This document shows, piece by piece, positions 1-6,343 of a stretch of 11,490 nt of DNA; position 1 is the first letter of the stretch; each line of letters opens with the position of its first letter. A program made the position numbers and the translations under genes. This DNA comes from Clostridium_AD sp051278035 (lineage in GTDB: Bacteria; Bacillota; Clostridia; Clostridiales; Clostridiaceae). The notes below the pieces were generated by a model. It was not told where the DNA came from. It did not search any database and worked only from the letters and a program-made list of their open reading frames with translations. The DNA lies in contig NZ_JBNMNU010000140.1 in NCBI RefSeq assembly GCF_051278035.1, positions 1-11,490 of the forward strand. Direction: 5' to 3'.

Positions 1-69
1 AAGCGTATTCATAGTGCTCTAAATTATATGACACCAGTAGAATATCGCCTAGCAAACATGACCGAATAA
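1..69 (+). CDS. IS3-family transposase OrfB, C-terminal fragment (5' end outside window)
   Basis: Frame 1 reads from the window edge to a TAA at 67-69, giving the last 22 residues. They include the sequence RIHSALNYMTPVEY, the very characteristic C-terminal tail of the rve (DDE) integrase domain of IS3-family OrfB transposases. This domain cuts and joins the element ends during copy-out transposition. The catalytic DDE residues lie upstream of the window, so it is not possible to say whether the enzyme is intact. The gene runs opposite to the regulator it interrupts. Confidence 0.85.
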   Translation, partial: KRIHSALNYMTPVEYRLANMTE

Positions 70-98
70 AATTTGTACAATAAAGTGTTGACAATCCA
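1..98 (+). mobile_element. Right end of an IS3-family insertion sequence
   Basis: This is the 3' end of an insertion sequence that continues beyond the left edge of the window. It holds the last codons of the transposase (1-69) and then a short non-coding end. The end, read inward on the minus strand from 98, begins TGGATTGTCAACAC, which is the TG...CA style of terminus seen in IS3-family (IS150-like) elements. Position 98 is a good junction because from 99 onward the minus strand reads as continuous regulator coding sequence. The left end and any target-site duplication lie outside the window, so the exact boundary is inferred from the motif and from the broken gene. Confidence 0.8.
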
Positions 99-772
99 GT
101 ATATCTCGTATATTGTTGTAACCGCTGTTTACTTTCTACATAAGACTCAAGATGATATGTACGATTCTGGATTTGTTTTAATACAGATAAATTACTTTCA
201 AAAATAACAGCGCCATATAAGTTCCCCTCTATTTTTAATGGATATCCTGTGTTAATTGTGACTAAATTCTTACCTGATTTCATTTTAAATCGGTCGCATC
301 GATTAATAACAGGCTTTTGTGTTCTAAGTACCGTTAGACTTGTACTAATTTCTTCTTTTAAATTATATATGTCTAGCACATGTTTTCCCCTAAAATCATT
401 GTTCGAATAATTTTCTAAATCCTCACTGGCTGGGTTTCCATGTAAAAAGCATCCATTTCTATCATATATCTGAATACCTTCGGTGACGTGTTTAATTGTT
501 TGTTCGTAAAAATCTAACAATACCCCATCACTACTTAGATATATAGTTGCACCATCTGGTTCAGAAACCCATTGATACTTAAAAAATTTGTTCTTGATTT
601 CTACTATTCCTCCTTCAGTTTTAAGAGAGGTACCTAGTACATATTCCATCTTTTCATCTATTAATTCTAACAATAAATCAACTTCCGGCCATTTTTTAAT
701 TTCTCCTAGACAAATAACTTTTTTTAGCCGGTGTTGTGCATCTATTTTAAATACCATGTCAATAATAGCCAT
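99..772 (-). pseudogene. Sigma-54-dependent (RocR/NtrC-type) regulator, N-terminal part, interrupted by IS3 element
   Basis: The minus strand from ATG 772-770 is open for 224 codons up to the IS junction. GGAGG at 778-782 sits 5 nt ahead of the start. An in-frame ATG at 785-783 overlaps that site and is less likely. Residues about 90-200 look like a PAS sensor domain of the RocR kind: TEGIQIYDRNGCFLHGNPAS, then a GKHVLDIYNL segment, then VTINTGYPLKIEGNLYGAVIFES. A linker ESYVESKQRLQQYTRYT follows. In this family that linker leads directly into the AAA+ sigma-54 interaction domain (usually FDDIIG) and a Fis-type helix-turn-helix. Both are missing here and presumably lie beyond the insertion sequence. 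Such proteins activate sigma-54 promoters for amino-acid or amine catabolism; the effector here is unknown. The frame stays open into the IS, so a chimeric tail of at least 32 residues would be added. Loss of activator function is almost certain. Confidence 0.8.
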
Positions 773-798
773 ACTAACCTCCATGCATTTTTAGTGGA

Positions 799-807
799 AT
801 TATATCA
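799..807 (-). promoter_or_regulatory. Extended -10 promoter element for the interrupted regulator
   Basis: On the minus strand this reads TGATATAAT, an extended -10 box (TGnTATAAT), about 27 nt upstream of the regulator start codon. No good -35 hexamer is visible, which is tolerated for extended -10 promoters. The assignment rests on motif and position only. Confidence 0.45.
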
Positions 808-920
808 TATAATGTACTATAAGCCATATATAAATAGTACTATAATCACCTCCGCACTGTCAATATGTGGTTTCTAACGTTTTATTGCAATATTAGGATA
901 TGTAATCATTAATACGTAAA

Positions 921-955
921 AAAATAAAGGAGGAAAAATTCCCATCCTTTATTTT
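921..955. terminator. Bidirectional intrinsic terminator
   Basis: AAAATAAAGGA (921-931) and TCCTTTATTTT (945-955) form an 11-bp perfect stem, with further G-C pairing possible inside the loop. A-rich sequence on the left and T-rich sequence on the right give a U tract in either direction. It lies downstream of the minus-strand zinc-ribbon gene and most likely ends that transcript. The rest of the 773-1019 gap shows only the regulator promoter region. Confidence 0.75.
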
Positions 956-1019
956 ATAATATTAGAATAATACGTCTGTTATTTTTTACAAGTTCGGCAT
1001 AACTTTTAAAACTTTCATA

Positions 1020-1211
1020 CTACTTAAACTTTTCTGGCTTTTCAACCCTCATAGATAAAATATGACCACACGCAGTACAAATATCAGCAATTGTTGCTGA
1101 ACCCATATTGAAAATATTACCTTTAATTGGTGCCATAACAGCGTAACCTGTTAATTTCCCTTGTCCAATTTCTTCACAACCACAGATTGGACATTTTCTA
1201 TTACTTTCCAT
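1020..1211 (-). CDS. Small zinc-ribbon protein (63 aa, unknown function)
   Basis: A complete 63-residue protein starting at ATG 1211-1209, with AAGGAGGAT (1217-1225) at good spacing. It has two cysteine knuckles, CPICGC at residues 7-12 and CTAC at 45-48, which would hold one zinc ion as a zinc ribbon. Between them is a short hydrophobic stretch (YAVMAPIKGNIFNMGSATIADI), and the end is basic (VEKPEKFK). Small Firmicute proteins of this shape are often labelled transcription initiation factor TFIIIB-like. That label reflects only the zinc ribbon and should not be taken as function. It is a single-gene unit ended by the hairpin at 921-955. The reading frame is surely real; its role is unknown. 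Confidence 0.85.
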   Translation of the reverse strand: MESNRKCPICGCEEIGQGKLTGYAVMAPIKGNIFNMGSATIADICTACGHILSMRVEKPEKFK

Positions 1212-1384
1212 AATACTATCCTCCTTGTATAATCTAGTTATAAGTTTGATAAGAAACCACTCATAAATATAACGAATAATTTCTTTACTTATCCTAGTTA
1301 ATGTTCACATTATTTTTATTCATTTCATACTTTTAATCATACCTTCAATATTGGTTTTTTATCCCTTAGATTCCACTAGAAAAC

Positions 1385-1413
1385 TTAACATTGCTATTTC
1401 ACGCTGCTATAAT
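1385..1413 (+). promoter_or_regulatory. Strong sigma-A promoter of the IS110 leader
   Basis: TTAACA (1385-1390) is followed by a 17-bp spacer and an extended -10, TGCTATAAT, with TATAAT at 1408-1413. This predicts a transcript start near 1420, about 210 nt ahead of the transposase ATG. The position fits transcription of a non-coding RNA that continues into the transposase gene. In some IS110 elements the promoter is assembled at the joined ends of the circular form. Here a complete one is visible in place, and its -35 might belong to the flanking DNA. Confidence 0.65.
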
Positions 1414-1419
1414 ATCTCA

Positions 1420-1630
1420 TGAATACAGAAAATAGATGTATCCCTCCTGAGAGGTATTTTTATACCTATACTCGTAAAATAGCGTATCATTCCATCAGTG
1501 AGTATTTTGTGTTTTAGCTGGTTGGGTTTCCTATTTTGGAATTACCCGTGTAACTAACAAGGTTGCAAACTAACTGATAGAAGTGGAATCTCTACTCTAT
1601 CTCAATTTGAATAAAAAGGAGATATTTATT
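1420..1630 (+). ncRNA. Candidate bridge RNA (seekRNA) of the IS110 element
   Basis: This non-coding stretch between the promoter and the transposase folds into three successive hairpins visible by eye. AGGTAT/ATACCT (1452-1457 with 1462-1467) has a TTTT loop. ATACTC/GAGTAT (1468-1473 with 1500-1505) encloses a 26-nt loop. A third stem uses TGGTT/AACTA (1519-1523 with 1552-1556), GGGT/ACCC (1524-1527 with 1544-1547) and TTCC/GGAA (1528-1531 with 1538-1541), with asymmetric bulges of 4 and 2 nt. A 5' stem-loop followed by two large looped hairpins is the layout known for IS110 bridge RNAs, where the loops pair with target and donor DNA. Which loop is which, and the 3' end, cannot be assigned without the element ends. 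Confidence 0.5.
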
Positions 1631-2899
1631 ATGCCGAAATATTTAAATAGCACAGTTATTGGTATTGATGTTGCTTCAATTCTTTGCCCTGACGGTAGTC
1701 AGTTTAGAAAGCCTTTTAAAATTAATCATACGGTACAAGGCTTTAACTATTTTTTAGAGCAAATAAAAAAAGTGGAAAAAGAGTATGCCATGAAGCCTGT
1801 ATTCTTCATGGAGTCCACTGGCGTGTACCACCTTACTCTTTTCCACTTTCTTAAGGATAACAAATTTGATGCATTTATTATCAATCCACTCGTTACTAAT
1901 TGTAACAAGAATAAGGATATAAGAAAAGTTAAAAATGATAAAAATGATTCTTTATCTATCGCCAGTTTAGGAAAATATGAGGATATCAAAGTTTCAAGTG
2001 ATATTGACTTTAATATTTTCTCATTAAAATTAATGATACGAGACTATTATAAGCTTATTGATGATCGTTCAAGCTATAAGAAAAAACTTAGCAGTTCGCT
2101 TACACTTTCATTTAGTGGGTATCAAGAAATTTTCTCTGATACATGCGGTAATTCTTCCATAAATATTTTAAAAAAGTATCCAATACCCCAACTAGTTATT
2201 TCAGCACCAAAGGACGATATTATCGATATTCTTCTTTGCTCAAGAAAAGGCATCAATTGGGCTGAAAAAAAGTATGATCAATTAATTGAATGTGCAACTG
2301 CAGCCAAGTATATTAGCCTTTCGGCTCCAAGACTTTCAATATCTATAACAACTTGTATATCTTTATACGAGGCTCTTGATAATGAAATAACTAAACTTTT
2401 AAATGAAATTAAAAGTTTCATTGACAGCGATGACCTGCCACCTACGGTGAATAAAAATGTTGAGCTACTAATGTCCATCGGAGGTGTTGGATATATCACT
2501 GCTGTAACTATACTTGCTGAAATTGGTGCAATTGATAAATTCTTAAAACCTAAACAACTTGTAGCTTTCTTTGGTATTGATCCAGGTGTAAATGAATCTG
2601 GTAAATTCAAAGGAGACAGAGTTAAAATGTCTAAACGTGGTACTCGTTTTGGTAGGAGAGCACTCTATGCAGTTGCTTTAGCATCTATAAGAACCAAAAG
2701 AAATGGAGAGCCTACAAACCCTGTTTTACTCGAATATTACCAAGAAAATCTTAAAGGTAAAAAAGCTAAGGTCGCAATAATGCATAAGCTTATAAAATAC
2801 ATATTTGCAGTTTTAAGAAACCAAGAAGCTTACCAGTTAAGAGATCCTAAATTACATCAAAGAATGTATATAGAAAATCATTCTAGAGAAGTAGCTTAA
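1631..2899 (+). CDS. IS110-family transposase (DEDD, 422 aa)
   Basis: The enzyme cuts and recombines DNA guided by a structured RNA from the element. Start ATG 1631 is chosen because AAGGAGA (1616-1622) lies 8 nt ahead; an in-frame ATG at 1583 has no such site. The N-terminal RuvC-like DEDD domain shows GIDVA with D13, FMESTG with E61 and KVKNDKNDS with D103 and D106, so the likely metal-binding tetrad is complete. The C-terminal Transposase_20 domain has a helix-hairpin-helix-like LLMSIGGVGYITAVTILAEIG. It continues through FFGIDPGVNESG and KMSKRGTRFGRRAL, whose serine is the likely partner nucleophile by analogy with other IS110 enzymes. Length matches the family, with no frameshift. The gene appears intact and potentially active. 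Confidence 0.93.
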   Translation: MPKYLNSTVIGIDVASILCPDGSQFRKPFKINHTVQGFNYFLEQIKKVEKEYAMKPVFFMESTGVYHLTLFHFLKDNKFDAFIINPLVTNCNKNKDIRKVKNDKNDSLSIASLGKYEDIKVSSDIDFNIFSLKLMIRDYYKLIDDRSSYKKKLSSSLTLSFSGYQEIFSDTCGNSSINILKKYPIPQLVISAPKDDIIDILLCSRKGINWAEKKYDQLIECATAAKYISLSAPRLSISITTCISLYEALDNEITKLLNEIKSFIDSDDLPPTVNKNVELLMSIGGVGYITAVTILAEIGAIDKFLKPKQLVAFFGIDPGVNESGKFKGDRVKMSKRGTRFGRRALYAVALASIRTKRNGEPTNPVLLEYYQENLKGKKAKVAIMHKLIKYIFAVLRNQEAYQLRDPKLHQRMYIENHSREVA

Positions 2900-2932
2900 A
2901 CTTTTTAATATAAAGAAATCCCACTTAATTAT

Positions 2933-2962
2933 CCATTGTTCGTGTTTGAAAATGGCTTTTTT
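2933..2962 (+). terminator. Intrinsic terminator after the IS110 transposase
   Basis: CCATT-G-TTC (2933-2941) pairs with GAAAATGG (2948-2955) with one bulged G and a 6-nt loop. C and six T follow (2957-2962). It lies 34 nt after the transposase stop and would end the bridge RNA-transposase transcript. Confidence 0.65.
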
Positions 2963-3130
2963 GTTGTGCAATAAACTTAGTAATTTTTTTTTAGGTTAAT
3001 ACTTGACTTTAACTAGCTGGTCTATTATTGATGGTCGATATTTTACAAATATGTAGTAATTATAGCTAATCTCATACTAAATATACCATAAATTTTAAAT
3101 ATTAACTGGTATTTAAAAATCATTCACTTT

Positions 3131-3622
3131 TTATACCTTTAATCCATAATACAAATGTGAACATATTTCACCATCGAAATCTGCACTTCCAGGTAGGCAT
3201 CCCCATTCCTTAAATCCAAATTTCCGGAGCAACCTTATACTTGGAATATTCCATTCTAACAATATTGCAATTAAATTTCTAAAGTTCAATTCTTTACTCT
3301 CTTCAATTGCAAATTCCATAAATTTTGTTCCTATTCCCTGTTTTTGATAATCGTTATGAATATAGTAGCTAATCTCTGCAGTATATTTCATAGCTCTTCT
3401 TCCTGGACGATAAGCAGTAAAATATAAATATCCTACAGCTTTGTTATCAACTTCGTATATATAAATTGGATACTCTAATGATTGATGTTCCTCAAACCAG
3501 GAAATCCTTTGCTCCACAGAAAATATATCCATATATGCAGTACAACGATGCGTTACAATAGCTTGATTATATATTTCTACCAAGGCTTCAAAGTCTTTAT
3601 GTTCAGCCAATCTTATACCCAT
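3131..3622 (-). CDS. GNAT-family N-acetyltransferase, phosphinothricin acetyltransferase-like
   Basis: A 163-residue single-domain acetyltransferase that would move the acetyl group of acetyl-CoA to a small amine or amino-acid-like substrate in the cytoplasm. Start ATG 3622-3620 follows AAGGAGAA (3628-3635) at 5 nt. The frame is open 15 codons further upstream, but without a comparable site. The acetyl-CoA pyrophosphate loop is QKQGIG (93-98), after the beta-4 strand AEISYYIH (82-89). NIPSIRLLRKFGF (125-137) is the typical C-terminal helix with the GF turn. The overall pattern (IYNQAI near the start, GYLYFTAYRPGRRAMKYTAE in the middle) follows the Pat/Bar subgroup. Substrate cannot be told from sequence; detoxification of an amine is an inference. 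No clear terminator is seen on the 3' side. Confidence 0.85.
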   Translation of the reverse strand: MGIRLAEHKDFEALVEIYNQAIVTHRCTAYMDIFSVEQRISWFEEHQSLEYPIYIYEVDNKAVGYLYFTAYRPGRRAMKYTAEISYYIHNDYQKQGIGTKFMEFAIEESKELNFRNLIAILLEWNIPSIRLLRKFGFKEWGCLPGSADFDGEICSHLYYGLKV

Positions 3623-3705
3623 ACTTATTCTCCTTATTATTTCTATAGCTTGTTTTTTATAGCTCAATAGTCATAGTAGTTAGTACCACGTGTAATAGAG
3701 CTACA

Positions 3706-3730
3706 AGCCTCCACTTCTAAAGTGGAGGCT
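3706..3730. repeat. Orphan 11-bp perfect hairpin, possible IS200/IS605-type end remnant
   Basis: AGCCTCCACTT (3706-3716) and AAGTGGAGGCT (3720-3730) form a perfect GC-rich stem with a 3-nt loop between the GNAT and transporter genes. Neither side has a run of T, so it is not an ordinary terminator. It is much richer in GC than its surroundings. Hairpins of this kind sit at the ends of IS200/IS605 elements and in TnpB guide RNAs, but no tnpA or tnpB is nearby. It could be a solo end or a small non-autonomous element. Confidence 0.4.
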
Positions 3731-3763
3731 CGTCTCAGTTAAATGAATTGAATGTTAACAATG

Positions 3764-5407
3764 TTATTTACTTACCTCTTCATTTTCTACTACTTTCGCC
3801 AATTTTTCAAACCATTTTACATCTCTTATTGCCTTTTGTTTTCTATGTGATACTTTAAGACTCTTAATGAGAGATATAGCAATCATTACAAGTATTATGG
3901 CAAATGGAAGTCCTGTACTTATTACTGCAGTTTGAAGAGCTCCTAGCGCTTTTTCTCCTCCTATAAGAAGTAGTGCGGCTGCTACCACTCCCTCCATACA
4001 AGCCCAAAATATTCTTTGAGCAACTGGAGAATCAAGTTTTCCACCTGATATTATATTGTCTACAACTATAGATCCTGAATCGGAAGAAGTAATGAAAAAT
4101 GATATTACAAGCGCTGTTCCAAGTATTGATAAAACTATTCTAAATAAACCACCTAAGAATGGGAAATTAAGCATACTTATCATTTCAAACATTGCTACTG
4201 GAAGGTTATCTTGAACTACAGCAAATAATGCTCCTCCAGCTTCTGAATTAATGTACATAGCTGCACCACCAAAAACAGATAACCATATAAAAGATAGTAA
4301 TGAAGGTACTATAAGAACTGCAAGTACAAATTCCCTTATAGTCCTGCCTTTAGATATTCTAGCTATGAACATTCCAACGAATGGTGACCATGAAATCCAC
4401 CAAGCAAGATAAAATACTGACCAATCGCCTTGCCAAGTATCACTTCCTTGTGATATAAAGAAAGCCGATTTTACTAAGCCTCCTAAGTATACACCAAGCG
4501 AATTAGAAAATAATCTTATAATATATCCTGTAGGTCCAATAATTAATACTGCTAACATAAACACAACTGCTATTTTTATGTTCATTTCAGATAAAAACTT
4601 AACGCCTTTGTCTATTCCTGAAACTACAGACAAAGTTGCAATACCAGTTATAATAACTATTAATGAAACTTGTATGTATACGTTCATTGGAAGTCCTGTA
4701 AGATAATTAAGTCCACTATTTACCTGCTGAACTCCAAGACCTAGTGAAGTTGCTAACCCAAATAAACAAGAAAGGACTGCTAACGTATCTATAATATCTC
4801 CTAATGTACCAAAAACTTTATCTCCAAAAAGAGGATAAAATACAGATCTTAAAGATAGTGGAAGATTTTTATTATAGGCAAAAAAAGCTAATGCCAATCC
4901 TATTAATGCATAAATACCCCATGGATGAAGTCCCCAATGGAAAAAGGTTGTTGCCATAGCAGAATATGCAATTTCACCATTTTTAAAAATCGGTGGTATA
5001 AACTCAGAATGATACAGAGGTTCGCCTACTGCCCAAAACATAAGTCCGATTCCCATTCCTGCAGATATTAACATAGAATACCAGGCAAAATTAGTAAACT
5101 GAGGTTTGCTATTAACCCCTCCAATTTTTACACTCCCTAACTTAGAAAATGCAAAATACAAACAAATAATTATGCAAAAATTGCTTGTTAATATAAATAC
5201 CCAATCAAATCTTGTTATAATGTAATTTTTCACAAGTTCAAACATCTTATTTGCATGTTCTAAATTAATTATTGCATAAATAATAAATATTAAAATAAAT
5301 ATCGCTGTAGTTAGCGCTACTACGGGATTCATGTCCATTCCATATTTTTTGAAATTTCTTGAATAAAGCTTTTTTTCCAAGTCTTGTCCAGTTATTTTTT
5401 CCTTCAT
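3764..5407 (-). CDS. BCCT-family transporter (betaine/carnitine/choline type, 547 aa)
   Basis: An integral membrane carrier for quaternary amines such as glycine betaine, choline or carnitine, with about twelve transmembrane helices. Start ATG 5407-5405 follows a GAGGGTGA site. The family signature AWWISWSPFVGMFIAR (335-350) supplies the tryptophan cluster that cages the trimethylammonium group, and KGRTIREF follows it. The unwound TM3 motif GMGIG (117-121) resembles sodium-coupled members such as BetP and OpuD more than the exchanger CaiT. TSSDSGS (440-446) marks the later conserved helix. N and C tails are short and charged, without the long regulatory tail of BetP. The length is normal. 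In a clostridium it could serve osmoprotection or supply betaine for Stickland-type reduction; the substrate is inferred. Confidence 0.92.
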   Translation of the reverse strand: MKEKITGQDLEKKLYSRNFKKYGMDMNPVVALTTAIFILIFIIYAIINLEHANKMFELVKNYIITRFDWVFILTSNFCIIICLYFAFSKLGSVKIGGVNSKPQFTNFAWYSMLISAGMGIGLMFWAVGEPLYHSEFIPPIFKNGEIAYSAMATTFFHWGLHPWGIYALIGLALAFFAYNKNLPLSLRSVFYPLFGDKVFGTLGDIIDTLAVLSCLFGLATSLGLGVQQVNSGLNYLTGLPMNVYIQVSLIVIITGIATLSVVSGIDKGVKFLSEMNIKIAVVFMLAVLIIGPTGYIIRLFSNSLGVYLGGLVKSAFFISQGSDTWQGDWSVFYLAWWISWSPFVGMFIARISKGRTIREFVLAVLIVPSLLSFIWLSVFGGAAMYINSEAGGALFAVVQDNLPVAMFEMISMLNFPFLGGLFRIVLSILGTALVISFFITSSDSGSIVVDNIISGGKLDSPVAQRIFWACMEGVVAAALLLIGGEKALGALQTAVISTGLPFAIILVMIAISLIKSLKVSHRKQKAIRDVKWFEKLAKVVENEEVSK

Positions 5408-5431
5408 AAAATCACCCTCTCTTTTAGTAAT

Positions 5432-5461
5432 ATGCTATTTTATTAGCTAATAAAAATTCAA
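5432..5461 (-). promoter_or_regulatory. Probable promoter with an 18-bp palindromic operator, BCCT gene
   Basis: TTTTATTAG/CTAATAAAA (5438-5455) is a perfect 18-bp palindrome ending 31 bp before the transporter start. On the minus strand it fills exactly the 18-bp space between a TTGAAT (-35-like, 5461-5456) and a TAGCAT (-10-like, 5437-5432). Each hexamer matches consensus at four of six positions. A dimeric regulator bound there could repress, or remodel the spacer in the MerR manner. The palindrome is seen; its role is inferred. Confidence 0.4.
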
Positions 5462-5567
5462 ATCAATATATTACTAAATAGATAAAATTTTAATCATCAG
5501 AAATAGGCATATTCACTAGTATAACAATATTATCTACTAAATACAAATTAGTAGAATTATGAAGTAA

Positions 5568-5581
5568 AACCTTTTCAGGTT
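5568..5581 (-). terminator. Weak hairpin directly after the gdx stop codon
   Basis: On the minus strand AACCT-GAAA-AGGTT forms a 5-bp stem with a tetraloop immediately after the stop codon, followed by a short TTAC tail. A second 7-bp stem, CTACTAA/TTAGTAG (5534-5554), lies just downstream. Either may help end the gdx transcript, but neither is a strong terminator. Confidence 0.35.
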
Positions 5582-5582
5582 G

Positions 5583-5903
5583 TTAATGTATTGGTATTAA
5601 TTTCAGCCCAACAATTCCACTAACTATCAATGCAATACAAATTATACGCATAATATCAAAAGGTTCTTTAAACAAAACAACACCTAAAATTACAGTCCCA
5701 ACAGTTCCTATATCTGTCCAAATTGCATATGCAGTTCCTATTGGAAGTTTTCTTAAAGATAATGATAAAAAATAGAAACTTGCTATCATCCCTAATATGG
5801 TTAATAAACTAGGCATTAGCTTTGTAAACCCTCTTGAATATTTTAATCCAATTGCCCATTCCACCTCAAAAATTCCTGCTACTACTAAATATAACCATTC
5901 CAT
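5583..5903 (-). CDS. gdx: Guanidinium exporter Gdx (SugE), SMR family
   Basis: A 106-residue small multidrug resistance-family protein with four transmembrane helices. These act as antiparallel dimers that exchange protons for guanidinium across the membrane. Start ATG 5903 is preferred over the ATG two codons upstream because GGAGG then sits 8 nt away instead of 2. With this start the residues that define the Gdx branch fall at the known places: E13 (proton/substrate site) and W16 in FEVEWAIGLKYS, S42, Y59 in GTAYAIW, and W62. WAIGLKY and the GIVGLKL tail are typical SugE/Gdx signatures, separating it from drug-exporting EmrE. A guanidine-I riboswitch lies directly upstream on the same strand, which independently supports guanidine export. 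Length is normal and the gene appears intact. Confidence 0.95.
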   Translation of the reverse strand: MEWLYLVVAGIFEVEWAIGLKYSRGFTKLMPSLLTILGMIASFYFLSLSLRKLPIGTAYAIWTDIGTVGTVILGVVLFKEPFDIMRIICIALIVSGIVGLKLIPIH

Positions 5904-5975
5904 AATCATTTCCTCCTAATTTAATGTATTTTTTAATTAAATAACTAATAATAATATTTATGGCAAGACTTTAAT

Positions 5976-6022
5976 AAAAAAAAAGCCAAAGAAATATTAT
6001 TTAAAATATCTCCCAGGCTTTT
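5976..6022 (-). terminator. Riboswitch-controlled intrinsic terminator in the gdx leader
   Basis: On the minus strand AAAAGCC (6022-6016) can pair with GGCTTTT (5987-5981), followed by an unbroken U tract (5984-5976). The first arm is part of the conserved 3' end of the guanidine-I aptamer (AAAAGCCTGGGAGA), so aptamer and terminator are mutually exclusive. This predicts termination without ligand and read-through with guanidine. Confidence 0.8.
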
Positions 6023-6095
6023 ATCCTTCCGTGTACACATTAACTGTGCGTCTTCTCTTGGACCAGTCCAGTCATAAACTGCGGAACCCTAGAAA
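6009..6095 (-). promoter_or_regulatory. Guanidine-I riboswitch (ykkC class) upstream of gdx
   Basis: Read on the minus strand, the segment starts TCTAGGGTTCCG (6093-6082). It continues with ACTGGTCCAAGAG, then ACACGGAAGGATAAAAGCC and ends TGGGAGA. These are the conserved blocks of the ykkC (guanidine-I) aptamer, in the right order and spacing. The RNA binds free guanidinium and switches on exporter or carboxylase genes. Here it controls the gdx gene about 105 nt further on, through the overlapping terminator at 5976-6022. It is the only guanidine-linked site in the window. No convincing -35 was found; TATAGT at 6101-6096 is a possible -10 but sits close to the aptamer start. Confidence 0.92.
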
Positions 6096-6268
6096 ACTAT
6101 AATTTATTTAAATTTTAGAATTATTATTATTAGTAATATCTGAAGTGATTGTAACACGTGCATATATAGAACTCAACATATATTTCATATTAAAATCTTA
6201 CTTCAAACCATAGCTAATTAGTATATTACTACTAATGAGATCTACCAATATACTCTATCGACAAATTA

Positions 6269-6277
6269 TGATATAAT
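6269..6277 (+). promoter_or_regulatory. Extended -10 promoter of the Lon-like gene
   Basis: TGATATAAT is an extended -10 box 66 bp before the TTG start codon of the protease gene, giving a leader of roughly 60 nt. There is no clear -35. The stretch from 6102 to 6268 otherwise holds no gene and is the shared upstream region of the divergent gdx leader and protease gene. Confidence 0.5.
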
Positions 6278-6343
6278 TAATTGAAATATTCTGAATCTTT
6301 CTATTAATTTACTTTATCCACCACAAATTTAGGAGGTGTTATA

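Larger units (their letters stand above)
1385..2962 (+). mobile_element. IS110-family insertion sequence (boundaries approximate)
   Basis: The element holds a single DEDD transposase gene, a structured non-coding leader of roughly 210 nt in front of it and a short 3' flank with a terminator. IS110 elements lack the usual terminal inverted repeats and make little or no target duplication, so the ends cannot be fixed from one copy. The left end probably lies between 1230 and 1420, the right end between 2962 and about 3050. The limits given run from the promoter to the terminator. The long 5' non-coding region and short 3' one favour the IS110 subgroup over IS1111, where the guide RNA is downstream. 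The remaining gap to 3130 is AT-rich with no gene seen. Confidence 0.75.

Noticed and set aside
588..794. Plus-strand open frame of 68 codons
   Set aside because: It is antisense to the N-terminal part of the interrupted regulator, has no ribosome binding site and shows no family resemblance.
1747..2610. Two minus-strand open frames inside the transposase gene
   Set aside because: They lie antisense to the well-supported IS110 transposase, have no Shine-Dalgarno site and give low-complexity translations.
3083..3112. ATACCA/TGGTAT hairpin as terminator of the GNAT gene
   Set aside because: The stem is only 6 bp with an 18-nt loop and no U tract follows on the minus strand.
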